Assembly: GCA_052387235.1 (NCBI GenBank)
Contig: JBQTJJ010000104.1
Span: 1-25,355 of the forward strand
DNA length: 25,355 nucleotides
Source of the DNA: JBQTJJ01 sp052387235
GTDB lineage: Bacteria; Actinomycetota; Acidimicrobiia; Acidimicrobiales; GCA-2861595
Reading direction: 5' to 3'
Positions 13,058-19,961 of the stretch are shown in pieces. The first letter of the stretch is position 1, and every line of letters begins with the position of its first letter. The notes below the pieces were generated by a model. That model did not search any database and had not been told where the DNA came from. It saw only the letters and a list, made by a program, of their open reading frames with translations. The translations under genes were made by a program, and so were the position numbers.

Positions 13058-16000
13058 GTGAAGGGTCGACCGAGGGATGCGGACGTGACGGACCAGGAAG
13101 GCGACCGCACCACCACCGGCCTCGACCCCGCCGGGGCCGGCGAGGGTGGCGCCCCCTCCGTGCTCGTGTGGACCGCCGATCAGGCGGGCCGCTGCACGTC
13201 CCTCGGCGAGGAGTGGGCCGCCTTCACCGGGCAGCCGACCGAGGCCGCCCTCGGCGACGGATGGACCGAGCCGGTCCACCCCGACGACCTCGGGGCCCGC
13301 CGGGCCGCCCACCGCCGGGCCGGCGCCGGCTGCGAGCCGGTGGAGGTGGAGTTCCGGCTGCGCCGGCGCGACGGGACCTGGCGGTGGATGCTCGAACGGG
13401 CCGTGGCCCGCGCCGGCGAGGCCCCGGCGACGGTGGTGGCCGGGGCCTGCTTCGACGTGACCGAGCGCCGGCGGAACGAGGTCGAGCTGCTGCGCAGCCG
13501 GGAGGACCTCAGGCTGGCCCTGGCCGCCGGCCACATGGGCACGTGGGTCTGGGAGCGCGCCACCGGCCGGGTGTGGCGCGACCCCAACCTGCAGGCCCTG
13601 TACGGCCTGCCGCCCGAGCCCTCGAGCGGCAGCTTCGACGAGTGGGTGTCGCTGGTGCACCCCGACGACCGCGAGCGGGTGGTGGGCGAGGTCGAGCGGG
13701 CCATGGCCGAGGGGGGCGTCTACGAGCTCGAGCACCGGGTGCTGCGCCCCGACGGCGGGGTGCGATGGCTCGAGCGCCGGGGGGAGGTGTACTTCGACGA
13801 GGCGGGCGAGGTCGCCGGCACCCGCGGCCTGGTCATCGACATCACCGACCGCAAGCTGGCCGAGGAGGAGCGCAGCCGGCTGCTGGCGGCCGAACGGGAG
13901 GCCCGCCGGGCGGCCGAGGTGGCGGCGGGACGCGTGGCCCGGCTCCAGGCAGTGACGGCCGGGCTGGCCCACGCCCGTACGGCCGACGAGGTGGCCGAGG
14001 TCGTGGCGGGGCAGGGGGCGGCCGGCCTGGAGGCCGACAGCAGCGCGCTCTGCCTGGTGTCCGCCGACGGCACCTCGCTGCGGGTGGCCCGGGCCGTTGG
14101 GTACGACGCGTCAGCCCTGGAGCGCTACCGGACCTTCTCGGTCGACGCCCCCCTCCCGGCCAGCCAGGCCATCCGCACCGGCGAGATGGTGCTGCTGGCC
14201 TCCATAACCGAGCGGGACGAGCGCTTCCCCGCCCTGGCGGACGTCCCGGCCCAGAACCAGTCCTTCGCCGTCGTCCCCGTCTTCCTCGACGGCCGCCCGG
14301 CCGGCGCCATCGCCCTGGGCTGGCGGGCGCCCCGCCGCTTCGACGACGACGACCGGGGCTTCCTCACCGCCCTGGCCCAGCAGGCGGGCCAGGCCCTCGA
14401 CCGGGCCCGGTTCTCGGAGGCCCAGCAGCGGCGGGCGGGGCAGCAGGCCTTCCTGGCCGAGGCCAGCCGCATCCTGGGCTCGTCCCTCGACCACGAGGCG
14501 GCGCTGGCCGAGGTGGTGCGGCTGGCCGTGCCGGCCATGGCCGACTCGTGCGAGGTGGCCCTGCTCGAGGAGGGCGCCCTGCGCACCCTGGCGGCGGTGC
14601 ACGCCGGCGCCGAGCGGGCGGGTGCGGCCGGGCGGCTGGCGGGCCGGCCGTGGTGCGCGGGCGAGGACCAGCTGCTGGCGGTGGCCCAGGGGACCGAGCC
14701 CCTGGTCGTCGCCGGCGCCGGCGCCGAGTGCCTCCCTGCGCCGGCCGGCGACGACGCCGACCGCCTGGCCCTGCCCGGGGCCCCCGCCACCGTCTCGGCC
14801 ATGGCGGTCCCCCTGCGCTCCGGCGACCAGGCCCTCGGTGTGGTGATGGTGGCCACCTCCGGTCGCCCGTACGGCCCCGACGACGTGGCCTTCGTGGAGG
14901 ACCTGGCCGCCCGTGCCGCCGCCGCGGTGGCCAACGGCCGTGCCCACCAGGCCCGCACCGCCATCGCCCACACCCTGCAGCGCAGCCTGCTGCCACCCGA
15001 GGTCCCGCTGGTCCCCGGACTGGAGCGGGCGGCCCGGTACCGGCCCATCGGGCCCGACGTCGAGGTGGGCGGCGACTTCTACGACGTGTTCGCGGCGGGC
15101 GGGGGCCGGTGGGGGATCGCCATCGGCGACGTGAGCGGCAAGGGCGTGCCGGCCGCCTCCCTCACGGCGCTGGCCCGCTACACCCTGCGGGCCACGGCCC
15201 GGCGCGAGGCGAGCCCGGCCGCCGTGCTCGACGCCCTGAACAGCAGCATCCTCGACGACGACGGCGACGAGGAGCGGTTCTGCACGGTGGCGCTGGCCTT
15301 CCTCCACCAGGGCACGGGTGGCGTGCACCTCACGCTGTCGTGCGGAGGCCAGCCCCTGCCCGTCCTGCTCGACCGGAGCGGGGCCATCCGGGCCCTCGGC
15401 GAGGCGGGCACGGCCGTGGGCCTGTTCGGGAGCCCCGCGCTGACGGACGCCACCTACGTGCTGCAGCCCGGTGACCAGGTGGTGTTCTTCACCGACGGCG
15501 TGGTGGAGGCCCGCTCGCCCGACGGCGGGTTCGCCGACGGCCTGCTGGAGCGGACCCTGGCCGGCTGCGCCGGCCTGCACGCCGAGGACGTGGCCGAGGC
15601 GGTGGAGCAGGCCGTCCTCGACTTCGGCGGCGGGCGCCAGCGCGACGACCTGGCCATCCTCGTGGTGCGGCGCCCGGACGTGGTCTTCTCCGAGCGCATC
15701 GTCCCCGGGCCGCAGGCCGTGGCCAGGGCCCGCCTCGGGCTGCGGGACTGGCTCGGCCCCCGGCTGGCCGGCGAGGCCGAGCTGGCCGACGACGTGCTGC
15801 TGGTCGCCAACGAGCTGGCGACCAACGCCGAGCGGGTGGCGAGGGACGCCCTCGACCTGCACGTGTGCATCGAGCCCGACCGGGTGGTGGTGGACGTGGC
15901 CGACGACGGGCCCGGCGCCGGCCTCCAGGTCCCGCCCAACGTGGCGCCGGCGGTGGACGCCCTCGACGGGCGGGGGCTCCACATCGTGGGCCGCCTGGCC

Positions 16001-16075
16001 GACCGCTGCGACGTGCGCTCCACCTCGTACGGCACCCTGGTCCGCTGGGTCGCGCGCCGGCGCCGGCGGCCCTAG
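13058..16075 (+). CDS. PAS-PAS-GAF-GAF-PP2C(SpoIIE)-HATPase signalling protein
   Basis: This 1005-residue cytosolic regulator has PAS domains at about 33-138 and 150-266, the second closing with VIDITDRKLAEEE. A short coiled coil (265-298) precedes two GAF domains (about 300-450 and 465-630). A SpoIIE/RsbU-type PP2C phosphatase covers about 655-872 with GGDFYDV (672-678), IGDVSGKGVPAA, FFTDGVVEA and RDDLAIL as metal-binding motifs. The C-terminus (about 880-1000) is an RsbW-like HATPase with N-box ELATNA, then DDGPG and GRGLHIV. The phosphatase normally dephosphorylates an anti-anti-sigma factor and the kinase phosphorylates it, so one chain may do both. No STAS partner is in the window. A later GTG at 13085 is an alternative start. 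It is alone on its strand here. Confidence 0.93.
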   Translation: MKGRPRDADVTDQEGDRTTTGLDPAGAGEGGAPSVLVWTADQAGRCTSLGEEWAAFTGQPTEAALGDGWTEPVHPDDLGARRAAHRRAGAGCEPVEVEFRLRRRDGTWRWMLERAVARAGEAPATVVAGACFDVTERRRNEVELLRSREDLRLALAAGHMGTWVWERATGRVWRDPNLQALYGLPPEPSSGSFDEWVSLVHPDDRERVVGEVERAMAEGGVYELEHRVLRPDGGVRWLERRGEVYFDEAGEVAGTRGLVIDITDRKLAEEERSRLLAAEREARRAAEVAAGRVARLQAVTAGLAHARTADEVAEVVAGQGAAGLEADSSALCLVSADGTSLRVARAVGYDASALERYRTFSVDAPLPASQAIRTGEMVLLASITERDERFPALADVPAQNQSFAVVPVFLDGRPAGAIALGWRAPRRFDDDDRGFLTALAQQAGQALDRARFSEAQQRRAGQQAFLAEASRILGSSLDHEAALAEVVRLAVPAMADSCEVALLEEGALRTLAAVHAGAERAGAAGRLAGRPWCAGEDQLLAVAQGTEPLVVAGAGAECLPAPAGDDADRLALPGAPATVSAMAVPLRSGDQALGVVMVATSGRPYGPDDVAFVEDLAARAAAAVANGRAHQARTAIAHTLQRSLLPPEVPLVPGLERAARYRPIGPDVEVGGDFYDVFAAGGGRWGIAIGDVSGKGVPAASLTALARYTLRATARREASPAAVLDALNSSILDDDGDEERFCTVALAFLHQGTGGVHLTLSCGGQPLPVLLDRSGAIRALGEAGTAVGLFGSPALTDATYVLQPGDQVVFFTDGVVEARSPDGGFADGLLERTLAGCAGLHAEDVAEAVEQAVLDFGGGRQRDDLAILVVRRPDVVFSERIVPGPQAVARARLGLRDWLGPRLAGEAELADDVLLVANELATNAERVARDALDLHVCIEPDRVVVDVADDGPGAGLQVPPNVAPAVDALDGRGLHIVGRLADRCDVRSTSYGTLVRWVARRRRRP

Positions 16076-16080
16076 GAGCA

Positions 16081-16109
16081 CGACCGGCACCGGTGCCGAC
16101 CGCCGGTCG
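16081..16109. terminator. GC-rich inverted repeats, possible terminator
   Basis: CGACCGGC (16081-16088) pairs with GCCGGTCG (16102-16109), and a 14-nt perfect palindrome CGGCACCGGTGCCG (16085-16098) overlaps it. They lie 5 nt after the PP2C gene's stop, facing the convergent tRNA gene. There is no T-run; a short TCG repeat (16114-16129) follows. Confidence 0.4.
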
Positions 16110-16129
16110 GTCGGTCGTCGTCGTCGTCG

Positions 16130-16216
16130 TGCCCGGGGCGGGATTCGAACCCGCACGGCCCTTGCGGGCCGGGAGGGTTTAAGCCCCCCGCGTCTGGCCA
16201 GGTCCGCCACCCGGGC
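16130..16216 (-). tRNA. tRNA-Leu, anticodon UAA
   Basis: The 87-nt minus-strand gene folds as a class II tRNA. The acceptor stem GCCCGGG (from 16216) pairs with CCCGGGC, with A as discriminator at 16130. The T arm is GCGGG-TTCGAAT-CCCGC. A long variable arm (CGGCCCGCAAGGGCCG) follows the anticodon arm. The anticodon loop reads CTTAAAC, so the anticodon is UAA and it reads UUA codons. CCA is not encoded. The 5' end lies 11 nt after the stop codon of the GNAT gene on the same strand, with no promoter visible between them, so it may be processed from that transcript. Confidence 0.93.
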
Positions 16217-16227
16217 ATCGTCGTGTC

Positions 16228-16833
16228 CTAGAGCACCCACTCCTTCAGGTACCGGTCCCGCCGCTCGGCCCACTCCTCGGCCGTGATGGCGTAGCGCACG
16301 TGGTCCTCCCACTGGCCGTTGATCTCCAGGTAGCGCACGGCCGTGCCCTCGTCGCGCAGGCCCAGCTTCTCGGCCACCCGGCGGCTGGCGCCGTTGCGGG
16401 GGATGATGGCGATCTGGAGGCGATGGAGCTCGAGCTCCTCGAAGGCGAAGCGGAACGAGACCACCGCCGCCTCGGGGGTGTAGCTGCGGCCGGCCACGGC
16501 CCGGTCGATCCAGTAGCCCACGTACGCGTTCTGGAACGCGCCCCGCTGCACCCCGTTCAGGTTGATCTCGCCCGCGAAGCGGTCGTCGACGAAGATGCCG
16601 AAGCCGTAGCCCGAGCCCATCTGGCGCTCCCTGTCGCGCGCGATGCAGCGGGCCGAGAAGGCCCGGCTGTCCTCCACCACGTCGGGATGGCCGGGCGTGG
16701 ACCGGGGCTCCCAGGGGGTGAGCCACTCCCGGCACCGGCGCCGCACCTCGCGCCACTGCTCGAAGTCGCCGGCCATCATGGGCCGCAGCAGCACGCGCCG
16801 GCCCCGCAGCTCGAGGGGCAGCGAGCGGATCAC
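16228..16833 (-). CDS. GNAT-family N-acetyltransferase (RimJ/RimL-like)
   Basis: The 201-residue protein has the RimJ-type GNAT layout. The N-terminal strand LRGRRVLLRPM is followed by a helical acceptor region (EQWREVRRRCREWLTPWEP), FGIFVDDRFAGEINL as the central strands, and AYVGYWIDRAVAGRSYTPEA near the acetyl-CoA loop. It ends with IAIIPRNGASRRVAEKLGL, where NGASRRVAEKLG is the usual C-terminal CoA helix. RimJ relatives acetylate protein N-termini, but other members modify lysines. The GTG overlaps the synthetase stop by 4 nt (GTGA), so translation is coupled. That makes the synthetase a candidate substrate, by analogy with Pat/AcuA control of acetyl-CoA synthetase. Confidence 0.92.
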   Translation of the reverse strand: MIRSLPLELRGRRVLLRPMMAGDFEQWREVRRRCREWLTPWEPRSTPGHPDVVEDSRAFSARCIARDRERQMGSGYGFGIFVDDRFAGEINLNGVQRGAFQNAYVGYWIDRAVAGRSYTPEAAVVSFRFAFEELELHRLQIAIIPRNGASRRVAEKLGLRDEGTAVRYLEINGQWEDHVRYAITAEEWAERRDRYLKEWVL

Positions 16834-18755
16834 CGGGACGCCCCGATGGCGGCCAGCGCGGCCGGGTCCTCGAGGGACGACAGGTCGCCTGGGTCCTGCC
16901 CGAGGGCCACGGCCCGCACCGCCCGGCGCAGCACCTTGGCGTTGCGGGTCTTGGGCAGGGCCGTCACGAAGCGGACCGCCGAGGGCCGGAACGGGCGGCC
17001 CAACCGGTCGCCCACCAGCTCGGTGAGCTCGCGCCGCAGCGCCTCGTCGCCGTCGGCGCCCGGCACGAGCACCACGAAGCACCACAGGGCCTCCCCCTTC
17101 ACCTCGTCGGGCACGCCCACGGCGGCCGCCTCCACCACGGCCGGGTGCGACACCAGGGCCGACTCCACCTCGGCCGGGCCCAGCCGCTTGCCCGCCAGCT
17201 TGATGGTGTCGTCGCTGCGGCCGTGCAGGAACCAGGCGCCGTCGGTGTCCACCGAGGCCCAGTCGCCGTGCACCCACACGTCGGGCCAGCGGCTCCAGTA
17301 GGTGGCGAGGTAGCGCTCGGGGTCGCCGTACAGGCCGCGGGTCATGCCCGGCCACGGCCCGGTGCACACCAGCTCGCCCACCCGGTTCCGCACGGGCCGG
17401 CCGTCGTCGTCGTAGACGTCCATGGCCATGCCGAGGGCCGGCCCGCCGAGCGACATCGGCTTGATGGGCTCCACCGGATGGGGGGAGAGGAAGCAGGCTC
17501 CGACCTCGGTCCCGCCCGAGACGTTGATCACCGGGCAGCGCCCGCCGCCCACCACGTCGAAGTACCAGAACCACGGGTCGAGGTTCCAGGGCTCGCCGGT
17601 GGAGGCCAGGGCCCGGAGGGCGGACAGGTCGTGCGCCTTCACCGGCTCGTCGCCATGGGGCATAAGGGCGCGGATGAAGGTGGGGCTGAGGCCCACCACG
17701 GTGACGCGGTGGCGCTCGAGGAACGCCCACAGGCGGTCCGGGCCGGGCCAGTCGGGCGCGCCGTCGAACAGGGCCAGGGTGGCGCCGGTGGCGAGGGTGC
17801 CCACCACCTCCCACGGGCCCATGATCCATCCCATGTCGGTGAGCCAGAACAGGGTGTCGGCCGGGGTCAGGTCGAACTGGAAGGCCGCCTCCTCGGCCAC
17901 CTTCACGCCGAACCCGGCGTGCACGGCCACCGTCCCCTTGGGGCGGCCGGTGGTGCCGGACGTGTAGGCGAGGAAGAGGAGGTGCTCGCTGTCCACCATG
18001 CGGGTGGGGAAGGGCTCGGTCGCCGGCGCCGGCCACGCGATGGCGCCGGCCGGCGGCGGCACCTCCCCGGGCAGGCGGCGGACGGCCACCACCGTCTCGA
18101 GGGTCGGGACCAGGGCGGCGGCCTCGGCCGCCACCGAGCCCATGTCCACCAGCCGGCCCCTGCGCACGGTGCCGTCGGCGGTGACGAGGGCCTTGGCGCC
18201 GGCGTCCACCAGGCGGTCGACGACGGCCGGCGCGCCGTAGCCGCTGAAGAGGGGCAGGAACACCGCGCCCACCTTCATGACCCCGAACAGGGCCGCCACC
18301 GTCTCGGGGAGCATGGGCATGAAGATGCCGACGCGGTCGCCCTCCCCCACCCCCCGCTCGGCGAGCAGCGCGGCCAGGCCGTCGGCCTCGGCCCGCAGCT
18401 CGGCCCAGGTCCAGCGCCGGACCTCGCCGTCCTCGCCCTCCCACACCAGAGCCGGGCCGTCGGGGGCGGCGGCGGCGTGGCGGTCGAGGCACAGGTCGGC
18501 CACGTTCATGCGCCCGCCCCCGAACCACGTCGTCCACGGGATGCCGCGGCTGGTGTCGAGCACCGAGTCGTAGGGCGTGGCGAAGGGCACGCCGAGGAAC
18601 CGGACCACGGCGTCCCAGAACCACGCCGGCTCGGCCACCGACCGGGCCCGCAGCTCCTCGAAGGTGGCGATGCCCTCGGCGGCCATGAACCGCCCCACGT
18701 TGGTGGCGGCGGGGTCGCCCGGGAACCACACCGGCGCTCCCTCGTCCCTGGCCAC
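16830..18755 (-). CDS. AMP-forming acyl-CoA synthetase (acetyl-CoA synthetase-like)
   Basis: The 641-residue ANL-superfamily enzyme has an acetyl-CoA-synthetase N-terminal region (AWFWDAVVRFLGVPF near 44-58). The P-loop YTSGTTGRPKG is at 264-274, SGGTEVG at 413-419, GDW at 497-499, and the hinge GRSDDTIKLAGKRLGPAEVE at about 512-531. The catalytic Lys607 is in PKTRNAK. Where bacterial Acs has a WWQTETGG-type acetate pocket, this protein reads INVSGGTEVGA, so the Trp is absent and a larger acid than acetate is likely. Lys607 is the residue that Pat-type acetyltransferases modify in related enzymes, and a GNAT gene overlaps its 3' end by 4 nt. The GTG start is 6 nt after TAGTCT. Confidence 0.93.
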   Translation of the reverse strand: MARDEGAPVWFPGDPAATNVGRFMAAEGIATFEELRARSVAEPAWFWDAVVRFLGVPFATPYDSVLDTSRGIPWTTWFGGGRMNVADLCLDRHAAAAPDGPALVWEGEDGEVRRWTWAELRAEADGLAALLAERGVGEGDRVGIFMPMLPETVAALFGVMKVGAVFLPLFSGYGAPAVVDRLVDAGAKALVTADGTVRRGRLVDMGSVAAEAAALVPTLETVVAVRRLPGEVPPPAGAIAWPAPATEPFPTRMVDSEHLLFLAYTSGTTGRPKGTVAVHAGFGVKVAEEAAFQFDLTPADTLFWLTDMGWIMGPWEVVGTLATGATLALFDGAPDWPGPDRLWAFLERHRVTVVGLSPTFIRALMPHGDEPVKAHDLSALRALASTGEPWNLDPWFWYFDVVGGGRCPVINVSGGTEVGACFLSPHPVEPIKPMSLGGPALGMAMDVYDDDGRPVRNRVGELVCTGPWPGMTRGLYGDPERYLATYWSRWPDVWVHGDWASVDTDGAWFLHGRSDDTIKLAGKRLGPAEVESALVSHPAVVEAAAVGVPDEVKGEALWCFVVLVPGADGDEALRRELTELVGDRLGRPFRPSAVRFVTALPKTRNAKVLRRAVRAVALGQDPGDLSSLEDPAALAAIGASR

Positions 18756-18761
18756 GACCGC

Positions 18762-18789
18762 AGACTAACGACTGGGCGGTGCCGGTCGA
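18762..18789 (-). promoter_or_regulatory. Putative promoter of the synthetase-GNAT operon
   Basis: On the minus strand TCGACC (18784-18789) and TAGTCT (18762-18767) are 16 nt apart, and the GTG at 18755 begins 6 nt after the -10. It lies in the 45-bp gap after the DUF2304 stop, separating this operon from the glycan genes. Confidence 0.5.
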
Positions 18790-18800
18790 GGGGGAGGCGC

Positions 18801-19190
18801 TCAGCCCTCCCGGGAGAACGGCGGGTCCAGCGCCACTGCTCCGTCCGGCCGGCGCCGGCGCTCCTCGCGGCCGCGCATGAGGGCCATCTCCTCGGCCAGG
18901 GCGCGGGTGCGCTCCTCGAGGCGCGACACCTCCCACGACAGGTGCATGCACACCATCCCGAGGAACGCGATGGCGCCCAGGAAGACGGCGCTCGGCCCGT
19001 AGTCGACACCCACCACGGTGGCCAGCCGGTCGACCAGCCCCCTGCCGGCGCCGAGCAGGATGCCGGCCACGCCCACCCCGAGCCACAGCAGCGCGTACTT
19101 CTCCTTGAGCTGGCGCCGGCGCACCAGCTCCAGCACCACGGCCACGTTCACCAGGGCCACGCTGATCACGAAGAGGTCCAGCCGGCGCAT
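18801..19190 (-). CDS. DUF2304 membrane protein
   Basis: The 129-residue protein has three hydrophobic helices (about 4-22, 33-52 and 64-84). RRRQLKEKYALLWLGVGV spans the first loop, and a charged C-terminal helix reads WEVSRLEERTRALAEEMALM. RRRxLxEKYALLWL is the DUF2304 hallmark. Members nearly always sit beside DPM1-like glycosyltransferases, as here: the ATG overlaps the glycosyltransferase stop by 1 nt (TGATG). It is probably a membrane partner or anchor for that enzyme; direct evidence of the role is lacking. Confidence 0.9.
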   Translation of the reverse strand: MRRLDLFVISVALVNVAVVLELVRRRQLKEKYALLWLGVGVAGILLGAGRGLVDRLATVVGVDYGPSAVFLGAIAFLGMVCMHLSWEVSRLEERTRALAEEMALMRGREERRRRPDGAVALDPPFSREG

Positions 19191-19903
19191 CAGGCCGCCC
19201 CGGCCGCGGCCGCCCGGCGGCGGAAGCGGTGCACGAGCACGACCAGGAGGAGCCGGGCCACGTGGAAGGTGCCGCTGACCCTGTTGGTGGAGGCGGTGCC
19301 GGTGGTGCGCTGGCGCATGCGGACGGGGACCTCCGCCACCCGCAGGCCGCCGTCGGCGGCCAGCAGCAGCGCCTCCACGGTGTCCGAGAGGTAGTCGGCC
19401 GGGTAGACGCGGGCGAAGTAGCCGACGGCCGGGCCACCGAAGGCCCGGAAGCCGCTGGTGGTGTCGGTGACCGGGGTCCCGAGCCGCCGCGACACGATCG
19501 ACGCCAGGAAGCGCATGATCAGCCGGCGGGACCGGGAGCAGGCGTACCCGTGCTCGAAGCGCGAGCCGATCACCACGTCGACGTCGCCCCGCTCGAGCCG
19601 GTCGAGCAGGAGCCGGGCCTCGCCCGGGTCGTGCTGGCCGTCGCCGTCGAGCTGGAGCACCGTCTCGTAGCCGTTCTCCACCGCGTACCGAAGGCCGGTG
19701 CGCACCGCCGCCCCCACGCCCAGGTTGAACGGGTGCCGGAGCACGACGCCGCCGGCGGCCCGCGCCACCTCGCCGGTCCTGTCGCCGGAGCCGTCGTCCA
19801 CCACCACCACCTCGGCGCCGAGGGCGTGGCGGGTGCCGGCCACGACGGCCTCCAGAGCGGCTTCCTCGTTCAGCGCTGGGACGATGACGAGCAAGTCGGC
19901 CAT
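19190..19903 (-). CDS. DPM1-like family 2 glycosyltransferase
   Basis: The 237-residue enzyme shows a GT-A fold of the dolichol/polyprenyl-phosphate-mannose-synthase type. LLVIVPALNEEA is at the N-terminus, EVVVVDDGSGDRTGEVA near 32, FNLGVGAAVRTGL near 60, and VLQLDGDGQHDP near 83 carries the DxD motif. VIGSRFEHG, DTTSGFRAF and VAEVPVRMRQRTTG complete the family pattern. It should transfer a sugar from a nucleotide donor to a polyprenyl phosphate at the inner face of the membrane. There is only one hydrophobic helix, at the C-terminus, so DUF2304 may be its membrane partner. The ATG follows TAGGCT by 10 nt. Confidence 0.93.
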   Translation of the reverse strand: MADLLVIVPALNEEAALEAVVAGTRHALGAEVVVVDDGSGDRTGEVARAAGGVVLRHPFNLGVGAAVRTGLRYAVENGYETVLQLDGDGQHDPGEARLLLDRLERGDVDVVIGSRFEHGYACSRSRRLIMRFLASIVSRRLGTPVTDTTSGFRAFGGPAVGYFARVYPADYLSDTVEALLLAADGGLRVAEVPVRMRQRTTGTASTNRVSGTFHVARLLLVVLVHRFRRRAAAAGAA

Positions 19904-19913
19904 CTCGGACCGA

Positions 19914-19919
19914 AGCCTA
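19914..19919 (-). promoter_or_regulatory. Putative -10 box (TAGGCT) of the DPM1-like gene
   Basis: TAGGCT on the minus strand ends 10 nt before the ATG at 19903, in the 58-bp gap after the stop of the three-module glycosyltransferase gene. Confidence 0.45.
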
Positions 19920-19961
19920 CCCGTGCCGCCTCGGGGCGGGGCGGTGCCGGAACGGGCTCGG

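Noticed and set aside
16114..16129. TCG triplet repeat next to the tRNA
   Set aside because: It is short and GC-rich, as expected by chance in this genome. I see no sign of function.
14111..16756. Minus-strand 881-codon frame
   Set aside because: It runs antisense to the PP2C signalling gene and through the tRNA gene, with no recognisable motif.
17145..19394. Plus-strand 749-codon frame
   Set aside because: It is antisense to the acyl-CoA synthetase, DUF2304 and the DPM1-like gene. The translation is His/Gly/Pro-rich without domains.
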